This document shows, in pieces, positions 31,401-40,615 of a stretch of 64,000 nt of DNA. Numbering within the stretch: position 1 is the first letter of the stretch; every line of letters starts with the position of its first letter. The notes under the pieces are model-generated. The model saw nothing but the letters and a program-made list of their open reading frames with translations. It searched no databases and was not told the origin of the DNA. Source of the DNA: Plasmodiophora brassicae (Eukaryota > Endomyxa > Phytomyxea > Plasmodiophorida > Plasmodiophoridae); the NCBI GenBank assembly GCA_039704465.1, contig JASFAU010000014.1, forward strand, positions 620,001-684,000, read 5' to 3'. A program made the position numbers and the translations under genes.

Positions 31401-32680
31401 GTGAACGACCCGGGCGCCGTCGTCTTGTTGTGATGTTTGTGCTTCTTGTGCGGATGCGTTGTCATCGGCAACGTGGCGTTGTCCGGTGCCGTCGTCATCA
31501 TGGTCCCCGGCATGGACATGTCGCCAGACGGGAACTGGATCGGCGTCGGCGCCTTGGTCGGGTACTCGAAGATAACCTCTTCGACGATGGGCGCCATCGG
31601 CATCGCCGTCGGCATCGTAGTGGACGCCGAACCCGAGCCGTACAGGCCCGCCCCAGTTACAGACAGCGGCACGTCGACCGGTGCCATCGTCAGCTCAGGC
31701 TGGATGAAAAGAGCAGGCTGAATGGGCATCACAGGCTGTTGGAAGGCCACAGGCTGCTGAACGGCGACCGGGGCGGGCGAAGGCGGAGGCGGTGGCACCG
31801 TCGCGAACACTTCCGGGAACGGTGGCCACTGGATGTTGAAGTCGCTCGAAGGAGACGGCGTTGGCGCTGAGCCGGGCGTCGACGATGACCCACCGTTGTT
31901 GCCGCTGCTGGGCGCTGGCGACGACGAATTGCCCGACGGGCTCGGCGCTGGCGAGGAACTGCTCGACGGCGACGACCCGCTCGACGGCGACGACCCGCTC
32001 GTCGGCGTCGGGGAATTGCCCGAAGGCGAGGACGTGCTCGACGAAGAGCCGCCCGAAGGCGACGATGATGACTGGCTGCCCGGGCTGGCAGTCGAGACAG
32101 CCGTTGTCGGTGATGGTTCCGTCGTGGGCATGTTGATGTTGATCGTCGTCCCGCTGCTGCTGCTGCTGCTGCCGCTTGAAGTCGAGGAAGAGGACGAGGA
32201 AGACGATGATCCAGAGTCGGAGCTCGACCCGCTGCTCTTCTTGTGCTTGGGTTTCTTCTTGTGGTGCTTCTTCGGCTTCTTCTTGTGGTGCTTCTTCTGC
32301 GACTTGCCGTACCGGGCGGGTTTCGCGTTGCCGTACAGGCCCTTGTCGTTGCCGTTCACCTGGTACGGCTTGTTGTCGTTGAAGCGGAAGGCGGGCGGGT
32401 TCTGGAACTCGGGCGCCAGCGTCATCGGCGCCGTGGTCGGCGCTGGCGTTGGTGCCGGCGTCGGGGCGGGCGTCGGCGCCGGTGTCGGAGCTGGGGTTGG
32501 TGCTGGAGTCGGCGCCGGGGTTGGCCTTTCGCCATAGATTGGTAGGATCAGTGGCGCGTTCGCTAGCTTGGCGGCGACCTCCTTGGCGTACTCGGCTCCC
32601 TCACCGAGGGCGCGAACGTGGCCGGCCAGGACGAGAAGCGCCATGGGAATGAGGATCGAGACGGACCTGGCGGTCATCAT
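28490..32680 (-). CDS. Mucin-like, probably GPI-anchored protein with SUEL-type lectin domains
   Basis: A single 1,396-residue frame. It opens with a signal peptide (MMTARSVSILIPMALLVLAG), then a Pro-Ala-Pro-Thr repeat tract (about residues 53-84), a Lys/His-rich block, a long Ser tract and roughly 800 residues of Thr/Pro/Asn-rich repeats such as VFTSTPIDMVNGTTAPT and SGDMVAPTSIAPN. These offer dense O- and N-glycosylation sites. About four SUEL/Gal-lectin-like modules are present: a partial one near residue 640 and three consecutive in the C-terminal 420 residues, with the family spacing seen in CAGRESCYVEANPKLFGMPC and LADYDC. The protein ends in a hydrophobic tail without charged residues (APALNVAAAIVLAFAAAVIV), typical of a GPI-attachment signal. 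Expected role: cell-surface adhesion or coat. The opposite strand carries a long shadow frame. Confidence 0.88.
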   Translation of the reverse strand: MMTARSVSILIPMALLVLAGHVRALGEGAEYAKEVAAKLANAPLILPIYGERPTPAPTPAPTPAPTPAPTPAPTPAPTPAPTTAPMTLAPEFQNPPAFRFNDNKPYQVNGNDKGLYGNAKPARYGKSQKKHHKKKPKKHHKKKPKHKKSSGSSSDSGSSSSSSSSSTSSGSSSSSSGTTININMPTTEPSPTTAVSTASPGSQSSSSPSGGSSSSTSSPSGNSPTPTSGSSPSSGSSPSSSSSPAPSPSGNSSSPAPSSGNNGGSSSTPGSAPTPSPSSDFNIQWPPFPEVFATVPPPPPSPAPVAVQQPVAFQQPVMPIQPALFIQPELTMAPVDVPLSVTGAGLYGSGSASTTMPTAMPMAPIVEEVIFEYPTKAPTPIQFPSGDMSMPGTMMTTAPDNATLPMTTHPHKKHKHHNKTTAPGSFTSPTVFTSTPIDMVNGTTAPTVFTSTPIDMVNETTAPTMAPGNLPTTEDIALNTTTAPTTMPINVSTPENSTTAPTTMPGQVFTSTPIDMVNGTTAPTTMPGQVSNSMVFTSTPIDLVNGTTAPTTMPGQSSRPMVFTSTPIDLVNGTTAPTTMPGGTASPVLFPTTAPANATYTTAPGDLSGPTARHPFNSTNVRLQVPVFTTAPAPAMPEVIRCEEGSTLHIVNAYEGSLAAPTAALDTVQRLCNGQPMCVLTSVPVDRVDYQCIHPTTAPLGDLSGPTSMTTPPPTTTTNTSTPAPSADLAAPASTAPTTSPNSTAPTPAPSGNVVAPASVSPTTAPNATTTTAAPTNTTTPKPSGDVVAPTSIAPNRTNTTTPMPSGDMVAPTSIAPNRTNTTTPMPSGDMVAPTSIAPNGTNTTAPIAPKSNATTTAPTTSPNTTSGDLVAPTMVNTTAPKHPNATLSVTIVNGTTPPPTTNTSGDLVAPTTATTAPLAPNTTNGSDAAPTTDMPPLFLPNFTTTPMFQRITTAPIPAVEDCDDDVDVTTPTTTTTTKSRPHAFLPKRGGVTTTKSQHQQQHEQHEQQQQSGTTTTTHGRKHMCFESETADHFQTLGCDDGDVIVAFTSSTFGLPHGTCFHSKLWQANPACHRDVVDKISGACLGKTSCQVSADPAFFGAPCPSRDGRYRLLVNYVCDKAKHAGQEHEHSYAPSREPARPVVAKCYENIVHNGGKAMVCPAKHVIKRVRRATFGLQKGSCSKPWSSNTTCSLNVKETLERMCAGRESCYVEANPKLFGMPCDAASDANNFRVLADYDCVYVDEGKERCFSSKSHREIVCPKGQVITGFAQGSFGNPSSCKGPLKQGDCHVDPLPVLMDQCLRRERCDVNATVATFGTPSCGTNATTTYGDASAKAPARDYHLVVDYSCGLPSQINATRYNASAFEKTALKKGSGAPALNVAAAIVLAFAAAVIVL
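30940..31400. repeat. Tandem coding minisatellite in the mucin gene
   Basis: At least six related units of about 60-80 bp encode the repeated VFTSTPID(M/L)VNGTTAPT peptide; near-identical copies lie around 30960, 31040, 31120, 31300 and 31360. High DNA identity between units suggests recent expansion and probable length variation between strains. Confidence 0.85.
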
Positions 32681-33160
32681 AGATGGATGGAAGATGATGA
32701 AGTTGTCGTCGGATTGTCTATCAAGGCACGCGCCAACGTGCCGCTTATGATGAGAATTAAATACTGAACGACAACGGTCAGGCGGGCACGTGCGTCAACG
32801 GGCTCGGTCATGAGTCACACTCCCGCTCGACCACCCGATGAGTCCCACTGCGCGCGAGGACCTTCGCCTCCCGGGTCACTGATCTTCCCGCCCGGGCGCG
32901 CCCGTGACACAACTGGGCGACCTCCTTTTGACACGCACACATGGCACGTCCGGCTCCCTGCTGGCCCCGAATCCCCGTTTGGGTAATGACGAAAGCAGGT
33001 CCGAACGCTCTTCCATGAAACTGACAAGGAACTTCTCGTGCTACAAAATGTTCCCGACTGCGGCAGTGTCGGGCAGCCGGCAGCAATCGAGAGAGGAGGA
33101 GGAGGAGGTCCAAAAGAGGGTGCAAAAACGTCCCAACTTCTACGCGAAGAGGCATTGCGA
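32681..33160. promoter_or_regulatory. Divergent spacer between the mucin gene and V-ATPase subunit C
   Basis: A 480-bp region separating two divergent start codons. It contains frames continuing upstream of both ATGs but no recognisable domain. It should hold both promoters; no specific element can be named. Confidence 0.4.
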
Positions 33161-34695
33161 ATGGGGGACGCCGCCGTTCGGTTCTGGATCGTGGCGGTCC
33201 CGACCGAGGTGTCGTCCCATGCGACGCTGTCGTCGCTGTCGCACGCCGTGGCCGACTTGGGCCACTGCAGCGAGCTGACCGTGCCGAAGCTGCCGGTGGG
33301 CACGCTGGATCAGCTGATGGAGGTGGGCGATGCGCTGGCGAAATTCGACGAGACCGCCGAGTCGACCGTGAGGAAGATCGCCAAGCAGTATGTGGATACG
33401 CTCGCGGAGCATCGCAAGGGCAATGCAACGTCGGGGGCGCCACCACGGCTTGTTGTTGATAACGGTATCAAGTTGAGGATGCCCCGTGTCACCATGACGT
33501 AACTGTCCTGTTGACAGACAGCCCTGTATCGTACTTCCGGCGGTATCAGTGGGATCATGCTCGTTATCCACTTGGTGCATCGCTGGCAACTATTAGTGAC
33601 GGGTTCAACGGCGTCGCCATCCGGTATGGTGACGACCTGAAGGTCCTGACACAGAAATACGGCGAGGTCAAGACGAGTCTACAAGCGCTGCTTAAGAAGG
33701 AGAGGTTCGACCACTTGAACGTGCACATTTCTCTCGCGTTAGTTAACCTGCTGCTTCCAGTGGAAGTCTACTTGTTCGACCGCTGAATGCGTTCGTCAAT
33801 CGGAACGACATGGTCGAGGGCGACTACCTTGAAAGTGCTGTCGTTATCGTACCTGTGAAACGGGAAAAGCACTGGCTCGACAACTACGAAAGGATTGAGG
33901 ACGAGTATACGTCGCCGGACAACGAAGCAGAACCAGCACCGTTTGTCCCACATACAGCGAAATGCCGATCGGTTCGTATTGCAAACGCGTTACGAGGCGA
34001 CTGTCTGACAGCGCCCCTCCTCAGGTTGTTCCGGGAACGTCGCTCGAGCTGTTCAGGGACGAGGAGTCGATTGCCTACCGAGTCGTGTTGATCAAAAAGT
34101 ACCGGCATAGGTTCATCGATGCCGCCAGGGTTCATCGTTACGTATGTCGTGAATACCATTACGACGAGCTGGAGGTACAGCGCCGATCGCTGCTGGAGAC
34201 CGTCTTGCTGAGGTTCCCCCTCGGTAGGTGTCGAAAGCGGCTGCTGCAAAGTCGCAGTTAGAGCAGGAATACGAGTATCTGTGGAGGAACCTTATCAAGT
34301 GGTGTGCGACAGCGTATTCCGAAGTGTTCAAGGCCTGGGTGCACATCAAGGTAACGATTGCTGCGTCCATCGTTTGCACGCAACTCTGCTGACACGCCAC
34401 ACTGAAGATCGTGCGAACGTTCGTCGAGTCGGTGCTCCGGTTTGGCCTACCCATCAATTTCACCGCGGTAACAATAGAAGTTAAACCAGAGAGGGAGGAA
34501 AGGTACATGGACGCGCGCCCTGATTCCCTAAACAATCGGGTAAACTAATCGTTCTGCTACAGGTTGCGATTCATCCTCGATAAGCACTACGCTCATCTTG
34601 CAGGTGCCAGACTATTTCAGTCGAAAGACGAGGTCGACTACAGCGGCGTGGGTGCCGATTTCTACCCATACGTCTTCCTGAAACTCGACGTCTAA
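33161..34695 (+). CDS. VMA5: V-type proton ATPase subunit C (V1 sector)
   Basis: Subunit C joins the V1 and V0 sectors of the vacuolar proton pump and is released on reversible disassembly. Seven exons re-join to 400 residues: 33161..33464, 33518..33704, 33761..33971, 34025..34174, 34228..34350, 34408..34502, 34563..34695. Family landmarks are FWIVAVPTE at the start, VGTLDQLMEVGDALAKFDE, YFRRYQWDHARYP, the spliced GSLLVRPLNAFV, LIKKYRHRFIDAARVHRYVC, REYHYDE, WCATAYSEVFKAWVHIK, TFVESVLRFGLPINFTAV and the terminal FYPYVFLKLDV. Introns are 53-60 nt. The ATG at 33161 gives the canonical start; the frame upstream is longer but unconserved. Confidence 0.95.
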
Positions 34696-34828
34696 TAAGA
34701 ATCCAGTCTATCTATACAAGTGTCAAATGTAGCGAACGGCTCGAAGCGATGAGGGCGCGGCGGCGCACGTCGTTTTGTCATTCGGGGAATCGCCTGCGGA
34801 CTTCGACAGCGCTGAGTCGGGCCCGGCG

Positions 34829-35064
34829 ATGGTCAAGGTTCGTGTCAGCCTGGGCGCATCCAGCGTCACATGCTGATGTGCTGTCTGTCGCTCGTGCAGA
34901 AGACGACACGTGCCGTGCTAATCCGCCTGATATCGGAGGCGAAGACCGGGTTCTTCTACACGGCGCGCAAGAACCCGCGCCGGAACCCTGACAAGCTCGT
35001 CCTGGTGAAATACGATCCCGTCGTGCGCAGGCACGTCCTGTTCACCGAAGCGAAAATGAAGTAA
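34829..35064 (+). CDS. MRPL33: Mitochondrial ribosomal protein L33 (bL33m)
   Basis: Exon 1 is only three codons (34829..34837, MVK); a 62-nt intron follows, then 34900..35064. The product is 57 residues, the normal size. It reads [20 protein letters not shown], then [14 protein letters not shown] and [16 protein letters not shown], a full match to the bL33 core. It belongs to the large mitochondrial ribosomal subunit. Without the splice the protein would start at an ATG at 34870 with an odd LMCCLS leader, so the micro-exon model is preferred. Confidence 0.92.
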
Positions 35065-35122
35065 GCCTGCGAACGAACGCGTGACGAGATATGTATTTGT
35101 CAGCATAAAGAGGCGGACCGGA

Positions 35123-35656
35123 TCAGTGGCGGCCACCCGTCTCGAACTCGGCCTGGAACATGAATCCGGCGACTGGATTACCAAGGCCGTTCTTCTCGGC
35201 GAACTCGGCGGCGCTCCACTGACCCCTGGACGCCGTCTTTGGCAGCGGGCTGGCGCTGCTCGAACGATCCTGCTTGTAGATGAGGAACACGTAGCGGTGC
35301 AGGCCGGTGCCCGCCGGGGGCGTCGGTGGCGCGTATTCCAACAGGGTCTTGCCCTGTGGCACATCGGCGCCGGGAATGTTCACAACGATCCAGTGTACCC
35401 ATTCGCGGCGCGTCGGGTTCGTACGCGATGGCGCGTCCGGGTCGACCATCAGCAGCGTGTAGAGCTGATCAGTGCCATCGCCCTTCCAGTGCAACTTGGG
35501 TGGGCGCTGGATCTGGCTCGGCTTGATCACTTCCCCGAACCGGTGCAGGCCGTATCCGCCGGGCAGGACGACCTCGGCCAGCTCGCGTGGCGCGTGCGAC
35601 ACCACGTCCGGGACGATCTCGTGCTTCTGGAATTCCGCCGACATGCCTTCCACCAT
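35123..35656 (-). CDS. Phosphatidylethanolamine-binding protein (PEBP/RKIP family)
   Basis: A single-exon, 177-residue protein of canonical PEBP length. Both signature motifs are intact: the CR1 DPDAPSRTNP followed by REWVHWIVVNIPG, and the CR2 GTGLHRYVFLIYKQ. Ligand-pocket Asp, His and Pro residues are present. PEBPs bind phospholipid head groups and can modulate kinases; the partner in this organism is unknown. The start at 35656 has a second Met four codons later. Confidence 0.95.
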   Translation of the reverse strand: MVEGMSAEFQKHEIVPDVVSHAPRELAEVVLPGGYGLHRFGEVIKPSQIQRPPKLHWKGDGTDQLYTLLMVDPDAPSRTNPTRREWVHWIVVNIPGADVPQGKTLLEYAPPTPPAGTGLHRYVFLIYKQDRSSSASPLPKTASRGQWSAAEFAEKNGLGNPVAGFMFQAEFETGGRH

Positions 35657-36258
35657 TGCGAATACGACTGTGCACGCATCGCCGAGTTACATTCACCGCC
35701 GAGCACGTCCCCCAGACGGTAACGCGCGAACTGACCAGCAACGCTCCAGCACAGACGTAACGCGAACTGCAATGTGGCCGGTGCAACTACCAGTAACAAT
35801 CTGGGCCGAGGCGCCCGCGGGGCCGGCACGACCACCAGTTTTTGCTTGTCGGAAATGAATGCCCGAGCCGACCCCGCGAAGAAGTTTGTCGGAATGATAA
35901 AGTTTGTATCAGGTGCGTACATGAAGTAGAAATAGAAATTGCTATCAACAAGGCAAGACAGTACGCGGCCGAACTGCGGTGGACCTGCGCGAGTCAACAC
36001 CCCCCGGCTCTATGACTCATTGTCATCCCGAACGCGGGCCACCGGTTCATCCTGCGATCGTATCACGTATGTACACGGGCGCCAGGGTGCAAATTGTGTA
36101 CGCGAGCAGATGGATGGAGAGAGCCATCTGCCAGACCTGGGTCGACGACGTGCCAGCGGATTTGCCGTGCGTGGGGCCACCCGCAACGTTGGCGGTCGGG
36201 AAGTGATGGTCGGTGCGGCGGTCTGTTTGTCGGGTTGTCAGCGTGCTTATGACGGGCA
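35657..36258. promoter_or_regulatory. Divergent spacer between PEBP and MAD2
   Basis: About 600 bp. A minus-strand frame at 36047-36274 ends in ALSIHLLAYTICTLAPVYIR, which looks like a membrane helix, but it overlaps the MAD2 start and I could not connect it to a family. Otherwise no gene is seen; it should hold both promoters. Confidence 0.35.
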
Positions 36259-37309
36259 ATGCGGCAGGCGGCAACGGCGCAGGCGTCGCGGACGTCGATC
36301 ACGTTGAAGGGATCCACGAAGATTGTCACAGAGTTTTTCGGTGCAGCCCCTGTCAGATGAAGCGGAAGCGTGCCGAAGACCTGATTGTCGTGTCGATCGC
36401 AGGGTACTCGATCAATTCCATATTGTACCAGCGAGGGATCTATCCGCCGGAGAGTTTCTCGGCATCGGAGAAGTATGGCCTGCGAATGGTAATCGCCATT
36501 GGGTCTCCATTGCCGCCCACGTAAAGCAGAGGCTGAACATCCTTTCGCGCAGCTGGTCACCACTGACGCTGGCTTGGTTGAATATCTGGACCAAGTTCTG
36601 ACCCAGCTGTCAGGTCAGTTCTGCGTTCGTTTGTCGCGACCTCGGGTTGACCGTGGACGGTTCAGAATGGTTGATGACCGGCCATGTCCAATGCCTTGTT
36701 CTGGTTATATCTAGTCAGCTGGACGGCGCGACCCTTGAGAGGTTCGCGTTTGTGTCCAAGCGCGCGCTTGCCATTGAACCGTGACATATCAGGTGGGTGT
36801 TTGACATTGTCACCGAGATGCCCGGCGAGGGCGGCGATGGGGACAAGCGGAGCTCCTCGTCTGTGCCGAAATCTGAAAAGGTACTATCGCGAGCCGCCAA
36901 TTCAAACCTGCCTGATTGGGGCGACGCCAGGAAATCATGCGGGAGATTCAGGCCATCATGAGGCAAATCACGTCCTCTGTCACTTTCTTGCCGTTGCTCG
37001 ATGTGCCATGTAACCACTCTGCCTTCAATCGCTCACGTGCTTGCTGCTGAAACCATATTGGTTATTGCTGCGGTAGGCTCGTTTGACCTGCTTATTCACA
37101 CCGATCTAGACACGCAGGTCCCGAAGAGCTGGGAAGAAAGTGACCCGAAGTACATTTCCAATTCCGCCGAGGTCAAGCTTCGGTCGTTCACGACGAAGGT
37201 CTGTACGCGTCCCGGGATGCCGTTGCATTGGCTGACTCCTGTCGTATAGATTCATCGAGTGGATGCGATGGTTAGCTATAAGAACCCTGATGCGGAGCCA
37301 GACGACTAA
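36259..37309 (+). CDS. MAD2: Spindle-assembly checkpoint protein MAD2 (HORMA domain)
   Basis: MAD2 inhibits Cdc20-APC/C until kinetochores attach. Eight exons re-join to 217 residues: 36259..36340, 36403..36488, 36553..36613, 36666..36741, 36793..36880, 36931..37009, 37077..37198, 37250..37309. The protein reads SITLKGSTKIVTEFFGYSIN, SILYQRGIYPPESF, LVTTDAGLVEYLDQVLTQLS, LERWVFDIVTE, IMRQITSSVTFLPLLDVPCS, FDLLIHTDLDTQVPKSWEES, and the safety-belt end VKLRSFTTKIHRVDAMVSYK. This is near-complete agreement with the family. Introns are 50-67 nt. The N-terminus has about 14 extra residues. The longest single frame shows only fragments, so the gene is invisible without splicing. Confidence 0.95.
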
Positions 37310-37911
37310 AGCGCGCCATTGCCTAAAAACTTCCAGTATCTGTCGCTCTAACGAATGTCTCCCTTTGTCATATACTATTCAGTACGTTCTGCCTGACTCT
37401 CAACTGCAGCGGTCGAAACGCCCACGTCGTTCCGGACTTTTGAAAGGGGGAAGCATCCTTGCAGGAGGGGCGATGACGGCCTGTGTTTGAACAGGGGCAG
37501 ACGCCAGCAGGACGAGGGCTACTCTTGCTACCTACAGTACGGTTTATCAGAACCCTGAATAGGCGTGTCCAGGATTGCATCGTATTGTGAACGGCTCGCG
37601 CTCTCTCAGTCTGCTAAGGGTGCACTGGAATTCGTAGCAGCTGTTGTCGCCAACGTAGCAGTATCGTGTTTGATCCTGCCGCGTGTCGCCGCCTGGTCGA
37701 TTCGTTGTGTGTCCCGCTGACACCGTATACCCGATGCGACCTGGCTCTCGTGCCGTACTTGAAACGTTGTCGTCAGCGGCAGTCTATTCGGGATATGTCT
37801 CGTCTCGCATACACGTCGAGAGCAATGAACGCTGATAAGCCGTCGTCATCTCGGAGGCAGGTACCCGTCCCGTTCCAGCGCTTCAACCCGATTCCCACGA
37901 GCGAAGATTGA
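37310..37911 (+). CDS. Hypothetical multi-exon gene, boundaries unresolved
   Basis: Short plus-strand frames look protein-like: SKRPRRSGLLKGGSILAGG near 37.43 kb, LSQSAKGALEFVAAVVANVA near 37.62 kb, and a terminal segment FDPAACRRLVDSLCVPLTPY with PFQRFNPIPTSED ending at the stop at 37911. No family is recognised and no consistent splice set was found. The coordinates mark the region only; a real start may lie near 37361. Confidence 0.3.
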
Positions 37912-38056
37912 CCACTAGGCGGGAATTCCCTCGGCGGGAGAAGGCACTCAGTGGGAGACGGGCCGCAGGGTTCGATAAAGTTCACCGCACGAATAACAGC
38001 ATCGTACAGTATGGGCCGGGGCCAGTACGTTAAATCGTCAGGCCTATTTGCGACGG

Positions 38057-38931
38057 TTACAACCGCGCCCTGCTTTCTGCATGAATAAATGCAATCATGT
38101 CGTACCGTTTCCACAGTGCCGCCTGGACGTCGTACCCGGCACGTACCACCGCAGGCACGAGCGACTGGTCGCACGTCCCTGAACCTCTGGCCGGGCACAC
38201 GTAGAAGACGACACGTGAAGAGCCGGCCATAGTCCTTAGATCATCGACCAGCGTAGTCAGCTGCTCCAGTGTTGCTGGACCGCATACGACAATACGTATG
38301 GTCGTAATCGAAGCCTGGGTTGACCTGCCGAGAGCGTCAGCCAGGATCCGGTCAGTACCGTACTGACGATTCTTGCACACCTGGTTAAGGACGAAGAAGC
38401 CGATGTAGCCTCACTAGTAGTTGGACCAAGTGACCCAGTGGCTGCTACAGATGTTCCTATGCATTGTTCTGCACTGCTGCTACAGGAGCAAGCGCGTTCC
38501 GTAACACCACCGCTGCTATCCAGGCAGAAGTAGTACCGCGACACGCCCGTGACGATCTCGATTTCCTGAAGCCTGCCAGGAGGGATCCGTTTCGCTACGT
38601 CGGCGATCTCCGCGTGCCAGCCCGTTTCATCGCGGTTCGTATCAGACCGGATCAGCGCAGACTTCGTTTTGGCGCTCAGCACCACAGAATCGTCGGGCGC
38701 CAGTTGCAATCCATCTCGAAGCATCTCTACCAGCGCCGCATCAGAGATAGCGCCGCTCGGCGCCGCTGCTCTTTCCAGCAGGGCAACGACCGCAACAGCA
38801 GCAGCAACGACGACGACAACGACGACCGCACCCGCTGCGAGAAGAACCGCAACTCGATGCAATGCCTTCGTCCTTGGGTCGTCAGGGAAATCATACAAGC
38901 TCATGGGCCTGTACGGCCTCAGCGTCAACAT
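38057..38931 (-). CDS. Type II membrane protein with a Cys-containing outer domain, unknown
   Basis: Exons complement(38057..38380, 38449..38931) encode 268 residues. After a short cytosolic start (about 28 residues) there is a Val/Ala-rich membrane helix (LLAAGAVVVVVVVAAAVAVV). The outer part contains spaced cysteines (YYFCLDSSGGVTERACSCSS, VVFYVCPARGSGTCDQ) and a mixed alpha/beta region ending FIHAESRARL. The 68-nt intron joins CIGTS to VCKNRQYG and is inferred from frame only. I recognise no domain. The ATG at 38904 (MSLYDFPDDP) is a possible alternative start. Confidence 0.58.
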
Positions 38932-39093
38932 AACGTGACGACGTGGTCCTGTACCATTCGGAGGTTTCGGCCATCGTCAGTCACTGCCACTGGCGGTCCG
39001 GGGTCGAGTGCAGTCACGGAGTCCGCGACACGGGGGGGCGACGGAATCGGGGGCGGCGGGCGACCGACTCAGACCAGCGAGCGAGACGCAGCA

Positions 39094-39534
39094 ATGATGC
39101 CGGAAGGCGCCGTCGTTGCTGTCGTCGATCGCGACCGCGCCGACGTCGAGGTCGAGTTCTGCACCGGCTGCGGGTACTACCAGAAATTTTCCGAGATCAG
39201 CACCGTCCTGGCCGAGGCGTTCCCGAATGTCAACGTCGTCGCCAACCCGCACCCCCCTCGAATGAGTACCGGTCTTTCGTAATCGATCACGGGCGTCACG
39301 ACCTGACCCGACGTCTGCACAGAGGCGTTCGAAGTGTCTGTTCAGGGGCGGCTGGTCTACTCCAAACTGGCGTCGGGCGAGTTCCCCGGTCCCGACGACC
39401 TGATCGAATCGATCCATCAGCATCTGCGTCGTCGGCGCAGACGACGTCTCCTGTACTGGGCCTTGGGATTATCGGCCGCGACGGCCGCCTCCGTTGCCAT
39501 CGGCGCTGCCATCGCCAGACGGAAGCGCGACTAA
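39094..39534 (+). CDS. Rdx-family (SelW/SelT-like) CxxC protein with a C-terminal membrane anchor
   Basis: Exons 39094..39265 and 39323..39534 give 127 residues. The redox motif is VEFCTGCGYYQKF, where selenoprotein W/T relatives have CxxU; here both positions are Cys. The splice forms NPHPPRMKAFEVSVQGRLVY, the family's second conserved block, followed by SKLASGEFPGPDDLIESI. A run of seven arginines and a hydrophobic helix (LLYWALGLSAATAASVAIGA) then close the protein with a short basic end. The tail anchor is unlike the soluble SelW form. It is likely a thioredoxin-fold oxidoreductase at an intracellular membrane. The 57-nt intron is well supported. Confidence 0.82.
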
Positions 39535-39737
39535 AACGTTATATTGATTAGCAACGGCCGGGCCTACCTACTCCTCTATGAATATACATCTACCCTGGGA
39601 ACGTCTCATCGCCAGCCAACGGTGGGCGGCTCGTGGCCACGATGCCAACGAGGCCGCGCTCGGAAACGTTCATCCTGTCGCGCGCCCGTGGAGGGGGCGC
39701 AGCCTGAGACGAATCGTGTCGTGGGCCCGTCGTCCGG

Positions 39738-40533
39738 ATGTCCGACGTCGAAGTGACCATCTGCTCCATCAAGTTCGTTGCTGGGCTGAAACGCGTCCGG
39801 CGTCGGTCGCTCAACGTGCGTGCAGGCAGGCGTTCGTGTTCAAGGTCCCGCCGTTGGCGTCCGCCCAGGGGTACAAGGCCGCCGACTGGGATAAGGAGCC
39901 GATCTGGACGGGCCGATGTCGCGTCGTTCGCCAGGGCGACGAGATGAAGCTCCTGCTCGAGCACACAGACAAGCGTTGGTCCCGCGATCCCGTGTGTCCC
40001 CACGACGCCCGTCTGATGTCGTGTCGTAGCCGGCCTGTTTGTCGGGTGCTCCGTGTCGGGGAACAACGTCGAGCCAGTGACCGACAGCTCCCGATACTTC
40101 GCGATTCGGGTGCAGAACGCGAACGGTAACGTCGAACGCGACGTGCAGGGCCTAGGCCGTCTGACGAGGTGGCCCAGGCGCCAAGGCCACGCTGGGGTTG
40201 GGTTTCAACTCCCGGGACGAGGCGTTCGACTTCAAGGTCGCCCTGCAGGACGTGGAACGCACCAAGGCTGACAACGAGGCGATCGCAAAGACGCAGAGCG
40301 AACCGCCGATGGATTTCTCGCTGAAGGGCCCCATCAAGCTGGGATCGTCGGTGGACTCCAAGACGAAGAAGGTCAAATCGGGGCAGTCGTCCAATGCGAA
40401 GATCGCTCCGCCGCCGGCGAAACCGGCGTCGCCGACACCGGACGCGAAGCCCAAGGCGCAGAAGGGGTCCAGCCAGTCGTCCGGCAGCAAGCAGGAAGAC
40501 CTGCTCGGCTTCGACGACGAGTACGTCCGATGA
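39738..40533 (+). CDS. NECAP: NECAP-like adaptin-ear-binding coat protein (PHear domain)
   Basis: NECAP proteins bind AP-2 during clathrin endocytosis. Four exons, 39738..39772, 39826..39974, 40030..40125 and 40178..40533, give 211 residues. The PHear domain reads FVFKVPPLASAQGYKAADWD, WTGRCRVVRQGDEMKLLLEH, then after splicing EPVTDSSRYFAIRVQNANG, LGLGFNSRDEAFDFKVALQD. The tail is Lys/Ser/Pro-rich and ends LLGFDDEYVR; I do not see the WVQF motif of animal NECAPs. All three introns (52-55 nt) are needed to restore the domain. Confidence 0.92.
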
Positions 40534-40615
40534 AGTGGGACCTGACGCGCGTTTTCTGTTGCTGACTTTGTTCGTGCGCACCAGGTCTGGCTGGACGTCG
40601 TTCTGATCGGATCCA

